From the NCBI RefSeq assembly GCF_014644435.1, contig NZ_BMKR01000001.1, positions 248,001 through 312,000 of the forward strand: a stretch of DNA of 64,000 nt. The letters run 5' to 3'. How positions within the stretch are numbered: the first letter of the stretch is position 1; every line of letters starts with the position of its first letter. The position numbers and the translations under genes are program-made. This document shows positions 53,219 through 62,460 of the stretch, piece by piece. Under the pieces are notes generated by a model. It ran no database searches and was not told the origin of the DNA. It saw only the letters and a program-made list of their open reading frames with translations. Source of the DNA: Paenibacillus albidus (GTDB taxonomy: Bacteria > Bacillota > Bacilli > Paenibacillales > Paenibacillaceae).

Positions 53219-53256
53219 AACATCTGATTTTGAACGCTAAAATCAGATGTTTTTTA
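53219..53256 (+). terminator. Rho-independent terminator after the ABC operon region
   Basis: AACATCTGATTTT pairs with AAAATCAGATGTT and continues into TTTT. Confidence 0.85.
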
Positions 53257-53557
53257 AATTCAGCATGAGATTAATAAATATATAAATGAAACGGTCTTTT
53301 GCTCCAGGAGAGAAACCGACAGGTTAATTGCTGCGGGATAAATTACAATCAATGGTACCGGGTAGTCAACTTTTACCTGGAATAACAATTTGCACTCTGG
53401 AGCGAAGCTCTTCAAACCAGGGAACTGTAAGATTAACAATCTAATCAGTCAACAGCATCTCCCTGATTTCCGCAAGATGCTCCCCTTTGGTCAGTTGTGT
53501 CTGTCTCCGTGATATACCACATACCGCCCAAGACGTTCCGCAGCATCCCCTGACCGC

Positions 53558-53585
53558 CAAAAAGACCGCCAATTTCCTGGCGGTC
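53558..53585 (-). terminator. Terminator of the small lipoprotein gene
   Basis: On the minus strand GACCGCCA pairs with TGGCGGTC and is followed by five T, 8 bp after the stop. Confidence 0.88.
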
Positions 53586-53592
53586 TTCTTCC

Positions 53593-54075
53593 CTAATTCG
53601 TAATCATCCCAGCCAGCAACCAGCCCTCTGCCCCCTGCACAAATTTCAAGTAGACCTCGCTGGCGGATTCCCGGAGTACCGCAAATCCCAATTCCATCTT
53701 CGTTCCCGTCTCATCCAAGTCATAGAACCGGTATTCCAGATTGCCAAGATGGAGATCTTTCAGGAAATTCACCTCAATGATCTGGTCACCATAACGGTGG
53801 CTGATGATATTCTGATCTTTGTTTATGGTGACACCGGTACTTGCCACAGATTGTAAATAGTCATAATCCTTCTGTTCCATCGCATCGAAGATTCTAAACG
53901 AAAGGTTCAAGGTTTCCCTTAGCGCGGAGCGGACAGCTTCTTCCTGCTGGCTTACCGTCTCTTCCTGCACCGGCGGCCGGTCAGACGTGGCAGTTTGTTC
54001 CGGCAGAGCGGAATCACAACCTGTCAGCATAACCAGCAGAAGGATAACATATCCCGCCTGCCTTCGTACATCCAC
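53593..54075 (-). CDS. Small lipoprotein of unknown function
   Basis: A 160-residue lipoprotein: signal MDVRRQAGYVILLLVMLTGC with lipobox Cys20, then a Pro/Gln/Glu-rich spacer to about residue 50. A globular domain follows (RETLNLSFRIFDAMEQKDYDYL, GVTINKDQNII, KFVQGAEGWLLAGMITN) with an NTF2/SnoaL-like rhythm. GTG start 7 nt after AGGAGG. It lies 92 bp from yunB on the same strand but has its own terminator. Role unknown. Confidence 0.75.
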   Translation of the reverse strand: MDVRRQAGYVILLLVMLTGCDSALPEQTATSDRPPVQEETVSQQEEAVRSALRETLNLSFRIFDAMEQKDYDYLQSVASTGVTINKDQNIISHRYGDQIIEVNFLKDLHLGNLEYRFYDLDETGTKMELGFAVLRESASEVYLKFVQGAEGWLLAGMITN

Positions 54076-54167
54076 AGCAAAACCTCCTATTCGGGAGGAA
54101 TAGACCTCCCAACCTTTAGTTTTACCTTGGATTTTACTATATTAAGGAAATCCAATCCAGAAGAACA

Positions 54168-55268
54168 CTAAGGCGTACCGTTCTCAGCCTTGCCGCTATC
54201 CGCATTCTCCTCCGCAGGTACGTTTTGCGTATCCCCGGAGTCCGGAGCCTCTCGAAGCTCGCCGTTGCCCGAAGTCTCATCATTTCCTGCAGGATCACCG
54301 CTCGGAAGAGGCGGAGCTTCCACTTTCGTCCCGCCTGCAGCAGGTCCAGGAATCGCAATCCCCGGTGCATTGGCACCGTTCTCTCCTACAGGCTGGCCTT
54401 GGTTGTCGTAATAGTACATCGGGACATCGCCTACAACCATCAGATACGATACAGGAATTTCTGTATCCACCACCTGCGGCTCTATATCAAACGGAATGAC
54501 CACAGCTACCTCCGTCACAATATGGATGTATACCTCGACCAGAATCATATTGATTCCGGCATTTTGCTGACGGGTATTCAGTTCAACCTTGACGGCGCCC
54601 TGCGGTTCGATTTTGATCGGAATATCGGGGCCGAAGGAGGCAATAAGCGGACTGCCCAGCGCCTGGCCCAGGGGAATACGTTCAGTCTGGTTGTGAAGCT
54701 CCTGCAAGGTGGATTGAATCACTTCTGCCGCTTGTGAAGTAATCCGCATATGCTCACTGTAATTTAGCATGAAGCCCGATATTTTGCCGCCGCTGTCGGT
54801 CTTCCAGTCAATCAATTCTTCCGCATTTCCACCATCCACAACTTGGGAGGTAATGGCTTTATTAATGGATTCTGTGGCAATCTGCTTCACCCGGATCTGC
54901 GCCAAATGAACAATTGGCGGCTTCAGATGCTTTTCTACATAACGCACCCCCTGAAGTAACAGCAGAATCATTACCAGCGTAAAGACCAGCCAGAACCTGC
55001 GGCGGCTGCGGGGTTTTCTCGGCTCTCCGGCCAAAGCGGCTTTCCCGCTTGCTCCTCCCCTGAACAGCCGCAGAGGCGTTCGGCTTCGTTTGGCCGCAAA
55101 ATAAGCTCCCTGCTGCGGCCGGGCGGCCGTCTTCCCCGGTTTGGCTTTGAACCCGGCGCTTCGGCCAGCGGGCCGGACATGGCGCTCCCCGCTTATTCTG
55201 GGCAGCCGCCAACGCCCCAAGTCCGGTACTCTCAGCTTGCGGCTGCCCCATTTTTTAATTCTGCCCAT
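54168..55268 (-). CDS. yunB: Sporulation protein YunB with an extended tail
   Basis: A 366-residue protein. A very basic N-terminal cytoplasmic segment of about 100 residues (Arg/Lys/Ala/Gly-rich) precedes one membrane helix (FWLVFTLVMILLLLQGV). The YunB domain follows: VKQIATESINKAITSQV, GFMLNYSEHMRITSQAAEV, IPLGQALGSPLIASFGP, LVEVYIHIVTEVAVVIPF. A Gly/Pro/Glu-rich tail of about 60 residues ends the chain. In Bacillus subtilis yunB is sigma-E dependent and lies beside yunA and yutB; here about 20 kb separates them. AGGAGGG precedes the ATG. Confidence 0.85.
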   Translation of the reverse strand: MGRIKKWGSRKLRVPDLGRWRLPRISGERHVRPAGRSAGFKAKPGKTAARPQQGAYFAAKRSRTPLRLFRGGASGKAALAGEPRKPRSRRRFWLVFTLVMILLLLQGVRYVEKHLKPPIVHLAQIRVKQIATESINKAITSQVVDGGNAEELIDWKTDSGGKISGFMLNYSEHMRITSQAAEVIQSTLQELHNQTERIPLGQALGSPLIASFGPDIPIKIEPQGAVKVELNTRQQNAGINMILVEVYIHIVTEVAVVIPFDIEPQVVDTEIPVSYLMVVGDVPMYYYDNQGQPVGENGANAPGIAIPGPAAGGTKVEAPPLPSGDPAGNDETSGNGELREAPDSGDTQNVPAEENADSGKAENGTP

Positions 55269-55341
55269 TATGAATGTCCCTCCTGCCTTACAGCGGCGTC
55301 CAAGCCGCCTTCACTTGTATAAAGGTATTCAGGACGGACAC

Positions 55342-55391
55342 AAAAAAGAAGAACGTTTCCACCGGCAGAACTTAACCGTGAACACGTTCTT
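55342..55391 (-). terminator. Terminator of the TVP38 gene
   Basis: On the minus strand AAGAACGT pairs with ACGTTCTT, then CTTTTTT. Confidence 0.65.
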
Positions 55392-55407
55392 GCATGACTG
55401 AATATAA

Positions 55408-56022
55408 TCAGGAACCCAACCGCTTGTGTTTGTCTTCCTGCAGATGGTCCCAATGCCTGCGGATGAAAATGGCAAGGAGTACAACAATAAATACGGCATA
55501 CCACGCCAGGAAACCGTTCCATTCCTCCCGCGGGACTATAAGTGTCGAGCCGATTGTTCCAAAAAGCCAGATATAGGACAGGTTGCCGAGAATCGTGCCC
55601 CAGATAAAGGAGGAGACGGACAGCGGTGAAACCGCCGACATCAGGTTGATCACATTGTTGGGGATAATCGGAATCGTGCGCAGCAGCACGATGGTCCAGA
55701 TGCCATACCGGTTAATATAACGCTGCCATTTGTCATACCGGTTCAGCTTGTTCCCCCATTTGCGGTCGAACCAGTCCATGAAGAATCTCCGCGCCAGAAT
55801 AAACACTGCAATTCCGCCCAGATTACAAGCCAGCCAGCTGATCAGCATCCCTCCCATAACATCAAATACGGAGACATGAAGTACGATCAATATGGCAAAA
55901 GGGAAGAATCCAAACAAGCTTTGCAGCAGGGCGAGCGGGATTGTGGCAAACAGAATATAAGGGCCGCTAAGGCCAAGTGTTTGCAGCAGCCAATCAATCC
56001 ATGAATTAATCAATTCTGTCAT
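55408..56022 (-). CDS. TVP38/TMEM64-family membrane protein (DedA superfamily)
   Basis: A 204-residue protein with about five membrane helices. The family core is FARRFFMDWF preceded by LACNLGGIAVF, then the diagnostic VLLRTIPIIPNNVINLMSAVS and GTILGNLSYIWLFGTIG. These proteins resemble SNARE-associated DedA transporters or scramblases, perhaps for lipid carriers. I chose the ATG at 56022 behind GAGGAG; the frame is open 24 codons further up, without a ribosome site. Confidence 0.85.
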   Translation of the reverse strand: MTELINSWIDWLLQTLGLSGPYILFATIPLALLQSLFGFFPFAILIVLHVSVFDVMGGMLISWLACNLGGIAVFILARRFFMDWFDRKWGNKLNRYDKWQRYINRYGIWTIVLLRTIPIIPNNVINLMSAVSPLSVSSFIWGTILGNLSYIWLFGTIGSTLIVPREEWNGFLAWYAVFIVVLLAIFIRRHWDHLQEDKHKRLGS

Positions 56023-56108
56023 GGTGCAGTCTCCTCTCTGGGACTCCTCGCAGCACCTGCCTGCTCTTTCCCCGCATAAACCATAAGTCAACAACTTTTA
56101 TTTTCAAG

Positions 56109-56132
56109 AAAAACACCCCTTACGGGGTGTTT
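56109..56132 (-). terminator. Terminator of the opuA operon
   Basis: AAACACCCC pairs with GGGGTGTTT over a 4-nt loop; on the minus strand it runs into TTTTT. It lies about 140 bp after the opuAC stop. Confidence 0.8.
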
Positions 56133-56271
56133 ATTAAATGAAAAGGGTTTATAAGTGTTCATGTTAGGAAACAGTCCAACATTTATAAGTTACAGTTCTG
56201 TATCCATATTTACTCCATCATAACACATTTTTAAATCTACTGTAAAATGGTTAGAAAATAATCAACTGTTC

Positions 56272-57147
56272 TTACTCAGTACCTGCAATCCAAGTATTAA
56301 CCTTGTCTTGGTTCGCTTCCACCCAAGTCTTGGCCGCTTCTTCCGGCGAAGCTCCGCCTTGGATTTTCACCATAACTTCAGCCATCTCTTCCGGTGTCCA
56401 CTCGAACTGATCCAGGAACTTGTATACCTTCGGCATATCTTCCTTCAGCCCTTTACGAACCATAGTATGGATCTGTTCATCCCCGCCGTATACATTCTTG
56501 GGGTCTTCCAAATATTTGAGATCCATATTGGCGAACATCCAGTGTGGAGTCCAGCCGGTTACCACGATGGATTCGTTGTTGTCATACGCTTTTTGCAGCT
56601 CCTGCGCCATAGCGGCCGAAGAGCTTTCCACCAGGGTGTAATCACTCAGCGCATATTGCTCCAACGCTTTTTCCGTAGCCATCATAATGCCGGCTCCCGG
56701 CTCAATACCTATAATTTTGTGATCCAGCGCAGTACCGTTCTCCGCCTTCGTCAGATCTTCAATCGAAGTCATGTTCATGTAGGCTGGAACAGCCAAGCCA
56801 ATCTTGGTACCCTCTAAATTAGCGCCCAGATCTTCGACTTCATTCCCGTATTTCTCGAGATACGAGGCATGCGTGCTTGGCAGCCAAGCGGCCACCATAC
56901 CATCCGCACTGCCGTCAGCAACGCCTGCCCACATCGGGCCTGCATCGACCTGAAGCATCTCCACAGAAGCCCCAAGCTTCGATTCCAGGACTTCCTTAAC
57001 CACATAGCTGCTGGCGATTTCCGAATCCCAGGCCACGTAAGCCAACTTCACCGTATCTTTATTGCCAGAGGAACCGGAACACCCGGCAACCGCAATGGCA
57101 AGCACTACAAGCAGCAACAAACTGATTCCTTTTTTCATCTTATTCAT
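56272..57147 (-). CDS. opuAC: Glycine-betaine ABC importer, substrate-binding lipoprotein
   Basis: A 291-residue lipoprotein: signal MKKGISLLLLVVLAIAVAGC with lipobox Cys. The OpuAC fold is recognisable in VKLAYVAWDSEIASSYVVKEVL, GSADGMVAAWLPSTHASYLEKYG, the betaine-cage Trp residues in VTGWTPHWMFANMDLKYLEDPK, and the C-terminal GASPEEAAKTWVEANQDKV. It captures quaternary amines such as glycine betaine for osmoprotection. AGGAGTG precedes the ATG; 10 bp after opuAB. Confidence 0.92.
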   Translation of the reverse strand: MNKMKKGISLLLLVVLAIAVAGCSGSSGNKDTVKLAYVAWDSEIASSYVVKEVLESKLGASVEMLQVDAGPMWAGVADGSADGMVAAWLPSTHASYLEKYGNEVEDLGANLEGTKIGLAVPAYMNMTSIEDLTKAENGTALDHKIIGIEPGAGIMMATEKALEQYALSDYTLVESSSAAMAQELQKAYDNNESIVVTGWTPHWMFANMDLKYLEDPKNVYGGDEQIHTMVRKGLKEDMPKVYKFLDQFEWTPEEMAEVMVKIQGGASPEEAAKTWVEANQDKVNTWIAGTE

Positions 57148-57157
57148 TCAAACACTC

Positions 57158-57991
57158 CTATCGTTTTTTGGGTTTCAAAGCATTTTGCGTCAAACGGTCC
57201 AGCAAGATCGCAATAATAACGATGGCAATCCCCGCTTCAAAGCCGGCTCCGGTCTTAGCCTGGGATACCGCGCGGTAGACAAGTGCTCCGACACCTTGCG
57301 CACCAATCATGGAGGAGATGACGACCATTGACAGGGACAGCATAATCGTCTGGTTCACACCGGCCATAATCGTAGGCATCGCAATGGGCAGTTGCAGCTT
57401 GATCAGCTTCTGCGTTGGCGTCGAACCGAAAGCATCCGCAGCTTCCACCAGCTCAGAGGAAACCTGGCGAATGCCCAGGTTAGTCAGCCGAATCGTAGGC
57501 GGAATTGCAAATATAATAGAGGCAATAACACCCGGGACTACACCGAGCGAGAAAAAAGATACCGCGGGCAGCAGATACACAAATGCGGGCATCGTCTGCA
57601 TAAAGTCCAAAATCGGGGTTACTGTATTTTTAACGCCATTGCTTTGGGCACATAAAATACCGATCGGCACCCCAATGATGACAGCCAGGATCGAGGCGGT
57701 CAGGACGAGTGCCAGCGACTGCATCGACGGGTTCCAAAGACCCAGGTTATCAATTAGCAGCAGGCCAATCACTGCGAACAATGCCATGCGCCATTTGCCG
57801 ATCCAGTAAGCAAGAGCGGCAATAATAACGATAAGCACCAGCGTAGGCGGAACGGTAAGTATTGTTTCGATGCCTTCCACCATACCGCTGATCACATTCA
57901 AGATAAATTTAAACACCGGGCCAAAATACGTGGTCAACCAGTTCTCCAACCATTCAACCCCGCGGCCTAATGGCAGTTTTGGGATATCCAT
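57158..57991 (-). CDS. opuAB: Glycine-betaine ABC importer, permease
   Basis: A 277-residue permease with about six or seven membrane helices. The EAA loop reads LVEAADAFGSTPTQKLIKLQLP, followed by IMAGVNQTIMLSLSMVVISSMIGAQG, the typical betaine-permease sequence. Its ATG overlaps the opuAA stop (TGATG), so translation is coupled. Confidence 0.94.
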   Translation of the reverse strand: MDIPKLPLGRGVEWLENWLTTYFGPVFKFILNVISGMVEGIETILTVPPTLVLIVIIAALAYWIGKWRMALFAVIGLLLIDNLGLWNPSMQSLALVLTASILAVIIGVPIGILCAQSNGVKNTVTPILDFMQTMPAFVYLLPAVSFFSLGVVPGVIASIIFAIPPTIRLTNLGIRQVSSELVEAADAFGSTPTQKLIKLQLPIAMPTIMAGVNQTIMLSLSMVVISSMIGAQGVGALVYRAVSQAKTGAGFEAGIAIVIIAILLDRLTQNALKPKKR

Positions 57992-59187
57992 CAGTTCGCT
58001 CCTCCTTCCGGTACCGCATTGCCGGCGAGGGCAGAAAGAACGGCTCCTTTAATGACAATGCCTTTCAATCGATCCGACTCATCAACGACCGCTACCGGCA
58101 AATGCGTCTCCGACATCAGCTCGAACAGATCATTTAACAAGGTATCGGGTGTCACACGCGGAATTTCCCGCCGCAGGACATCCAGAATTGTTTTGTTTTC
58201 TTTCAGCGCCAGTAAAGCATCTTCAGCGGTGATGACACCTTGCAGCTTCGTTTCTTTATCCACTACATACAGACTGGATACTCCACTGTCGCGCATCAGT
58301 TGAAGTGCTACGCGGGGACCGCGCTCAGGTCTGACCAATTCCGGCTTGCGCATAACATGTGAGGCGGTCAACACCTTTGACAAATCCACATCCTCCACGA
58401 AGCGCTCCACATACTTGTTCGCAGGCTGGATCAGGATTTCTTCCGGTGTGCCGATCTGGACAATGACTCCGTCCTTCATCAATGCAATCCGGTCTCCAAT
58501 GCGCAGCGCTTCATCCAGATCATGCGTAATGAATACAATGGTTTTCTTCACACGGGACTGCAGCTCCAACAGCTCCTGCTGCATATCTTTGCGGATCAGC
58601 GGATCAAGCGCACTGAAGGCCTCATCCATCAGCAGTATATCCGGATCATTGGCAAGTCCCCGAGCCAGCCCGACACGTTGCTGCATGCCTCCGCTCAGCT
58701 CATCGGGACGGGAATTCTCCCACCCTTTCAGCCCTACAAGCTCTAATGCTTCCATGGCACGCCGGGTTCTTGTCTCTTTCTCTACACCCTGCACCTCAAG
58801 CCCATACTCTGCATTCGCCAGCACCGTACGGTGCGGGAACAGAGCGAACTTCTGGAACACCATACCGATGTTCTTGCGCCGGAACTGCCGCAGCTGCTCG
58901 GCATTCATCTTCACGACGTCCTTTCCTTTAAAAAGGACTTGCCCCGCAGTAGGTTCAATCAAACGGTTCAACAGACGAACCAGAGTTGATTTCCCGCTGC
59001 CCGACAGTCCCATAATCACGAATATTTCCCCTTCTTCAATACTGAATTCAGCTTTGTTCACGCCTACCGTCAGTTTAACTTCCTGGGCGATTTTCTCTTT
59101 GGACCACCCTTGTTCTAATAATGGAAGCGCGCGTCCGGTATCATGACCGAATACTTTGGTTAGTTGTTTGACCTCTATAATAGACAT
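57991..59187 (-). CDS. opuAA: Glycine-betaine ABC importer, ATP-binding protein with tandem CBS domains
   Basis: A 398-residue ATPase. Walker A GLSGSGKSTLVRLLNR, Q-loop FQKFALFP, signature ELSGGMQQRVGLARGLA, Walker B ILLMDEAFSALD, and FITHDLDEALRIGDR. The C-terminal 120 residues form two CBS domains (VSSLYVVDKETKLQGVI and ETHLPVAVVDESDRLKGIV), which in OpuA sense ionic strength. The start is the ATG at 59187, 7 nt after GGAGG; an upstream ATG precedes that site. Confidence 0.95.
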   Translation of the reverse strand: MSIIEVKQLTKVFGHDTGRALPLLEQGWSKEKIAQEVKLTVGVNKAEFSIEEGEIFVIMGLSGSGKSTLVRLLNRLIEPTAGQVLFKGKDVVKMNAEQLRQFRRKNIGMVFQKFALFPHRTVLANAEYGLEVQGVEKETRTRRAMEALELVGLKGWENSRPDELSGGMQQRVGLARGLANDPDILLMDEAFSALDPLIRKDMQQELLELQSRVKKTIVFITHDLDEALRIGDRIALMKDGVIVQIGTPEEILIQPANKYVERFVEDVDLSKVLTASHVMRKPELVRPERGPRVALQLMRDSGVSSLYVVDKETKLQGVITAEDALLALKENKTILDVLRREIPRVTPDTLLNDLFELMSETHLPVAVVDESDRLKGIVIKGAVLSALAGNAVPEGGAN

Positions 59188-59444
59188 GTTCCGACCTCCT
59201 TCTCCCGATATGTCCACGGGTTAGCTCACTCGTAATATTTTAACGGAGTTACGAAAAACTATGCAAACACCAAATTCGGATAAAATTTAGTGTACAGTTT
59301 TAACTTTACAAACTTTATGTATAGCATGCTCTGTTTAACGCCATATTCCTTTACAGACGAATTCTTTACTTATGGCGTAGGATTTGATTACAATACACAA
59401 TAGAGGTTTACAGTCTTTCAAGTCTATTCCTCAGGAGGGGCACC

Positions 59445-60002
59445 ATGAATGATCTAGAAGGGCTTGCGCCCGAGCAAATTGAGAAAATCAGCAAAGCCCG
59501 AGAGCGTGTTATCGACTCCATCGGCAAAAACATGGATTTGTACGGCATCACCTTATCCATTGGGCATTTATATGGTTATATGTATTTTAATCAAGGACCG
59601 GTCACGCTGGACGAGCTTAGCAAAACCATGGGAATGAGCAAGACATCCATGAGTACCGGAGTTCGAACCCTGCTTGATCTGAAGATGATTGATAAAGTTT
59701 GGGGAAAAGGCACTCGCAAGGATCTGTTCGAGGTGGTACCGGACTGGCATCAGAATTTCAGCGACTATTTCTCTATTAAATGGAGGAAAGCCGTTGAAGG
59801 CAATATGAACGCATTAACCAAATCACTGAACGAGATCAGAGGCCTGAAGGAAGAATACAGTGCCGTTGAAGGACTGACCCAGCTGCTGAGCAACGATGAG
59901 CACAAGATTGAAGAAGCGGTGAAATACTACCGTTGGCTGCTGAGATTGATTGAAACGCTGGAGAACGGCACCATTTTCGACTTTATTCCCAAAGAAACAT
60001 AA
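59445..60002 (+). CDS. GbsR/OpcR-type MarR-family regulator
   Basis: A 185-residue winged-helix regulator. DNA-binding part: GPVTLDELSKTMGMSKTSMSTGVRTL followed by the wing MIDKVWGKGTRKDLFEV. The C-terminal helical domain is of the GbsR kind. GbsR and OpcR control choline uptake and betaine transport genes in Bacillus. It is divergent from opuA, the arrangement expected for its own target. GGAGGGG precedes the ATG, and a terminator follows. The 227-bp AT-rich divergent spacer should hold both promoters; I cannot place them with confidence. Confidence 0.9.
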   Translation: MNDLEGLAPEQIEKISKARERVIDSIGKNMDLYGITLSIGHLYGYMYFNQGPVTLDELSKTMGMSKTSMSTGVRTLLDLKMIDKVWGKGTRKDLFEVVPDWHQNFSDYFSIKWRKAVEGNMNALTKSLNEIRGLKEEYSAVEGLTQLLSNDEHKIEEAVKYYRWLLRLIETLENGTIFDFIPKET

Positions 60003-60044
60003 GTCCACGCTCCGCCACACGATCCCACCTGATATTTGTTAATA

Positions 60045-60085
60045 AAAAGACGCCGGCTCCTTTACTGAGGACGCCAGCGTCTTTT
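60045..60085 (+). terminator. Terminator of the GbsR-type gene
   Basis: AAAAGACGC-CGGC pairs with GCC-GCGTCTTTT, with A and T runs outside. Confidence 0.8.
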
Positions 60086-60158
60086 GGTTTATTCCATTTC
60101 TTATCGTTCTGAACCTGCCTTACCTATTTCGTTGTTTTCGTAATGAAGCTATAGTAAA

Positions 60159-60170
60159 GAAACCGGTTTC
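60159..60170. promoter_or_regulatory. LacI-type operator upstream of the second LacI gene
   Basis: GAAACCGGTTTC, a perfect 12-bp palindrome identical to the core of the igtY operator at 45174-45185, 144 bp before the LacI start. It is a good candidate for autoregulation. Confidence 0.65.
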
Positions 60171-60313
60171 GATTCTGTTTGACTTGCTTTACTAATAAGA
60201 ATAAACTTGAAAGTAACTGGGTTTCCCGTCTTTATTCTTGTTCTTTTTCTTAAAAAACCGCTGTATTGCAGCGTTTCCCCCAGATTTCACTTTAACCGGA
60301 GGGTGGCTTTCCA

Positions 60314-61336
60314 TTGCAGCTGAATATCAAAATGATTGCCGAGATGGCAGGCGTGTCGGTATCGACCGTTTCGAAAATTATGAATAACTATAGCGATGTT
60401 TCCGAAAAAACGAAACAAAGAGTACTGGAGATCATCGAACAGACCGGATACTCCCCGTCCAATTCGGCCAAAACGCTGGCTACCAAGAAGTCCAGCCTGA
60501 TCGGCGTTATTTTTGCGGGTGAGCTGAATGTGGACTTTACACATCCTTTTTTTGTGGAGGTGCTGAACTCTTTCAAGAAGCAGATGGGGGTGCTCGGATA
60601 TGATCTTATTTTCTTTTCCAACGAGAAGTTTCTGAGCAGCGGTGACTATTTTTCGCGTTGCCTGCATTTTCATGTGGATGGATGTGTCATTATATCCGGC
60701 CAGAAGATGGAGTCGGCGATCCGCGAGCTGGACATGAGCAGCATTCCTTGTATTGGCGTGGATCTTGAGCTGAAGGGCAAGAAATCCGGATATGTGATGT
60801 CCGATAATTACCAGATCTCCTCCAAGGTTGTGGAGCATTTCTATCTGCTTGGTTACAGGGAGCTCGGCTTTATCGGGAGTACGGCTGATTCGGATATCTC
60901 CAATCTGCGTGAAGCAGGGTATATCAAGGCAATTGAAGGCTTTGGCCTGACGGTCAATGAGCAATGGTTCGTGCATGGCGAAGACTTCTTTGAGCCCAGC
61001 GGGTACGAGGCTATGCAGCGCTTGATCGCATCCGGGCCTCTGCCCAAGGCGGTCTTTGCCGCTTCCGATCTGCTGGCTCTTGGCGCCATCCGCGCACTGA
61101 AGGAGCATGGCCTGCGGATTCCCGAGGATATCGCGCTTGTCGGCTGCGATGATATCGAAGCCTGCAAATACACCACCCCTACACTTACCACCATCCGCCA
61201 GAATAAAGAGCGGCTTGGTGTTCTCGCCGCCCATATGCTGTTCGATCTCATTAACAACCAATCCGAAGGCGGGTCCTTTGTGGTAGAGCCAGCCCTCGTT
61301 GTCCGCGAATCCTGCGGCAGCCGCAAGCATCCGTAA
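60314..61336 (+). CDS. LacI-family transcriptional regulator (second copy type)
   Basis: A 340-residue repressor. HTH: IKMIAEMAGVSVSTVSKIMNN, hinge TGYSPSNSAKTLATKKS. Sugar-binding domain: LIGVIFAGELNVDFTHPFF, DGCVIISGQKMESAIREL, VFAASDLLALGAIRALKEHG, VGCDDIEACKYTTPTLTTI. TTG start behind GGAGGG. No transporter or hydrolase gene is adjacent, so its targets must be elsewhere; the operator core it shares with igtY makes igtY-igtZ a candidate. Confidence 0.92.
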   Translation: MQLNIKMIAEMAGVSVSTVSKIMNNYSDVSEKTKQRVLEIIEQTGYSPSNSAKTLATKKSSLIGVIFAGELNVDFTHPFFVEVLNSFKKQMGVLGYDLIFFSNEKFLSSGDYFSRCLHFHVDGCVIISGQKMESAIRELDMSSIPCIGVDLELKGKKSGYVMSDNYQISSKVVEHFYLLGYRELGFIGSTADSDISNLREAGYIKAIEGFGLTVNEQWFVHGEDFFEPSGYEAMQRLIASGPLPKAVFAASDLLALGAIRALKEHGLRIPEDIALVGCDDIEACKYTTPTLTTIRQNKERLGVLAAHMLFDLINNQSEGGSFVVEPALVVRESCGSRKHP

Positions 61337-61377
61337 ATTGCAGCTGGGCACATGTCCCGAATCTGAAGCCACTTGAT

Positions 61378-61393
61378 CCGATAACGTTTTCGG
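61378..61393. other. Palindrome between the LacI and fabH genes
   Basis: CCGATAACGTTTTCGG is symmetrical except for one base pair and is extended by GATC on both sides. It lies between two convergent genes, 41 bp after the LacI stop. It may be a weak terminator or a LacI/CcpA-type site. Confidence 0.4.
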
Positions 61394-61400
61394 GATCGGT

Positions 61401-62411
61401 TTACAGCGGCGTAGATTCTGATACCTGGGGAGCCAAATCCAGCTGGACCAGCTGTCCGGCATGGGTCAACCCCGCGCCGAATCCGTACATCAGTATCCGC
61501 TGGCCGTTCTGCACCTTGCCTTCCCGGACACCGAGATCAAGCGCCAGCGGAATTGTTGCCGCCGAAGTATTCCCGAAGTTGACAAGACTGTACAAGGCTT
61601 GCTCCATCGGATAGTTCAAGCGTTCGCAGATCGGTTCAATAATCCGCAGGTTGGCACTGTGGGGGATGAACCAGTCCACTTGTGCCAGGCTGACACCAGC
61701 CTGGTCCAGGAGGCGCTGAACGCCTTGCGGGACCGTCCGCACTGCCCAGCGGAATACTTCTCTGCCGTTCTGCACCAGCAGCTTGGTGTCCAGCAGCTCC
61801 AGCTCCTCGATTCGGCTGGACAAGGCGGTACGGTACACATGATGCCCGCCGCCGCCGTCGCTGCCCAGGTGGTAACCAAAGAACCCTGTGGACAGCTCAT
61901 CGCTCTCCACCAATACAGCACCGGCGCCGTCACCGAACAGAATACAGGTACTGCGGTCTGTATAATCGGTAATCTTGGAGATCGTATCTGCCCCCAAGAC
62001 CAGCACCTTGCGGTGTAGACCAGAGGCCACATAACTATGGGCTGTATGCAGAGCATAGACGAAGCCCGCACAAGCTGCGTTCAGATCCATAGCTCCAGCC
62101 GTCAACGGAATGCCCAGACGGTGTTGTATTAAAGAGGCTACTGAGGGAAATGTTAAGTCAGGCGTACTGGTAGCCACAAGAACCATGTCTACATCGTGGA
62201 CCGATTTATCGTAACGTTTCATCAAATCCTGCACAGCGGAAACGCACAGATCACTGGTGAATTCGTTGGGGCGGCTGATCCGGCGTTCCTTGATGCCGGT
62301 CCGCTGCACAATCCATTCATCATTTGTCTCTACCATTTGTTCCAGATCCGCGTTGGTCATTTTTTGCAGCGGGACATAAGAGCCGATGGCTGTAATTTTT
62401 GCACCTGTCAT
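61401..62411 (-). CDS. fabH: 3-oxoacyl-ACP synthase III (KAS III), FabH
   Basis: A 336-residue thiolase-fold enzyme that starts fatty-acid chains by condensing acyl-CoA with malonyl-ACP. The catalytic triad is visible: Cys in DLNAACAGFVYAL, His in WFIPHSANLRI, Asn in NFGNTSAATIPLAL. VQRTGIKERR near the N-terminus is also typical. The start is the ATG at 62411 with GGGG 8 nt upstream; a GTG at 62420 is the alternative. Standing alone without fabF, it resembles a second FabH (FabHB type). A FapR box overlaps its promoter. Confidence 0.93.
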   Translation of the reverse strand: MTGAKITAIGSYVPLQKMTNADLEQMVETNDEWIVQRTGIKERRISRPNEFTSDLCVSAVQDLMKRYDKSVHDVDMVLVATSTPDLTFPSVASLIQHRLGIPLTAGAMDLNAACAGFVYALHTAHSYVASGLHRKVLVLGADTISKITDYTDRSTCILFGDGAGAVLVESDELSTGFFGYHLGSDGGGGHHVYRTALSSRIEELELLDTKLLVQNGREVFRWAVRTVPQGVQRLLDQAGVSLAQVDWFIPHSANLRIIEPICERLNYPMEQALYSLVNFGNTSAATIPLALDLGVREGKVQNGQRILMYGFGAGLTHAGQLVQLDLAPQVSESTPL

Positions 62412-62441
62412 TTCCTTCACCCCTCATGTTTAGTATCTAGT

Positions 62442-62460
62442 ATTAGTACTTGGTACTAAT
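62442..62460. promoter_or_regulatory. FapR-type operator
   Basis: ATTAGTACTTGGTACTAAT: perfect 8-bp arms around TTG, agreeing with the FapR box (TTAGTAC..GTACTAA) that controls fatty-acid synthesis genes in Bacillales. It overlaps the -10 box of fabH. Confidence 0.85.

Noticed and set aside
53300..53555. Possible gene end on the minus strand (RQTQLTKGEHLAEIREMLL)
   Set aside because: The open stretch is short, has no start and no family match that I recognise; I see no supportable gene.
60287..61462. 391-codon minus-strand frame opposite the second LacI gene
   Set aside because: Antisense to a clear LacI repressor with HTH and sugar domain; composition is that of a shadow frame.
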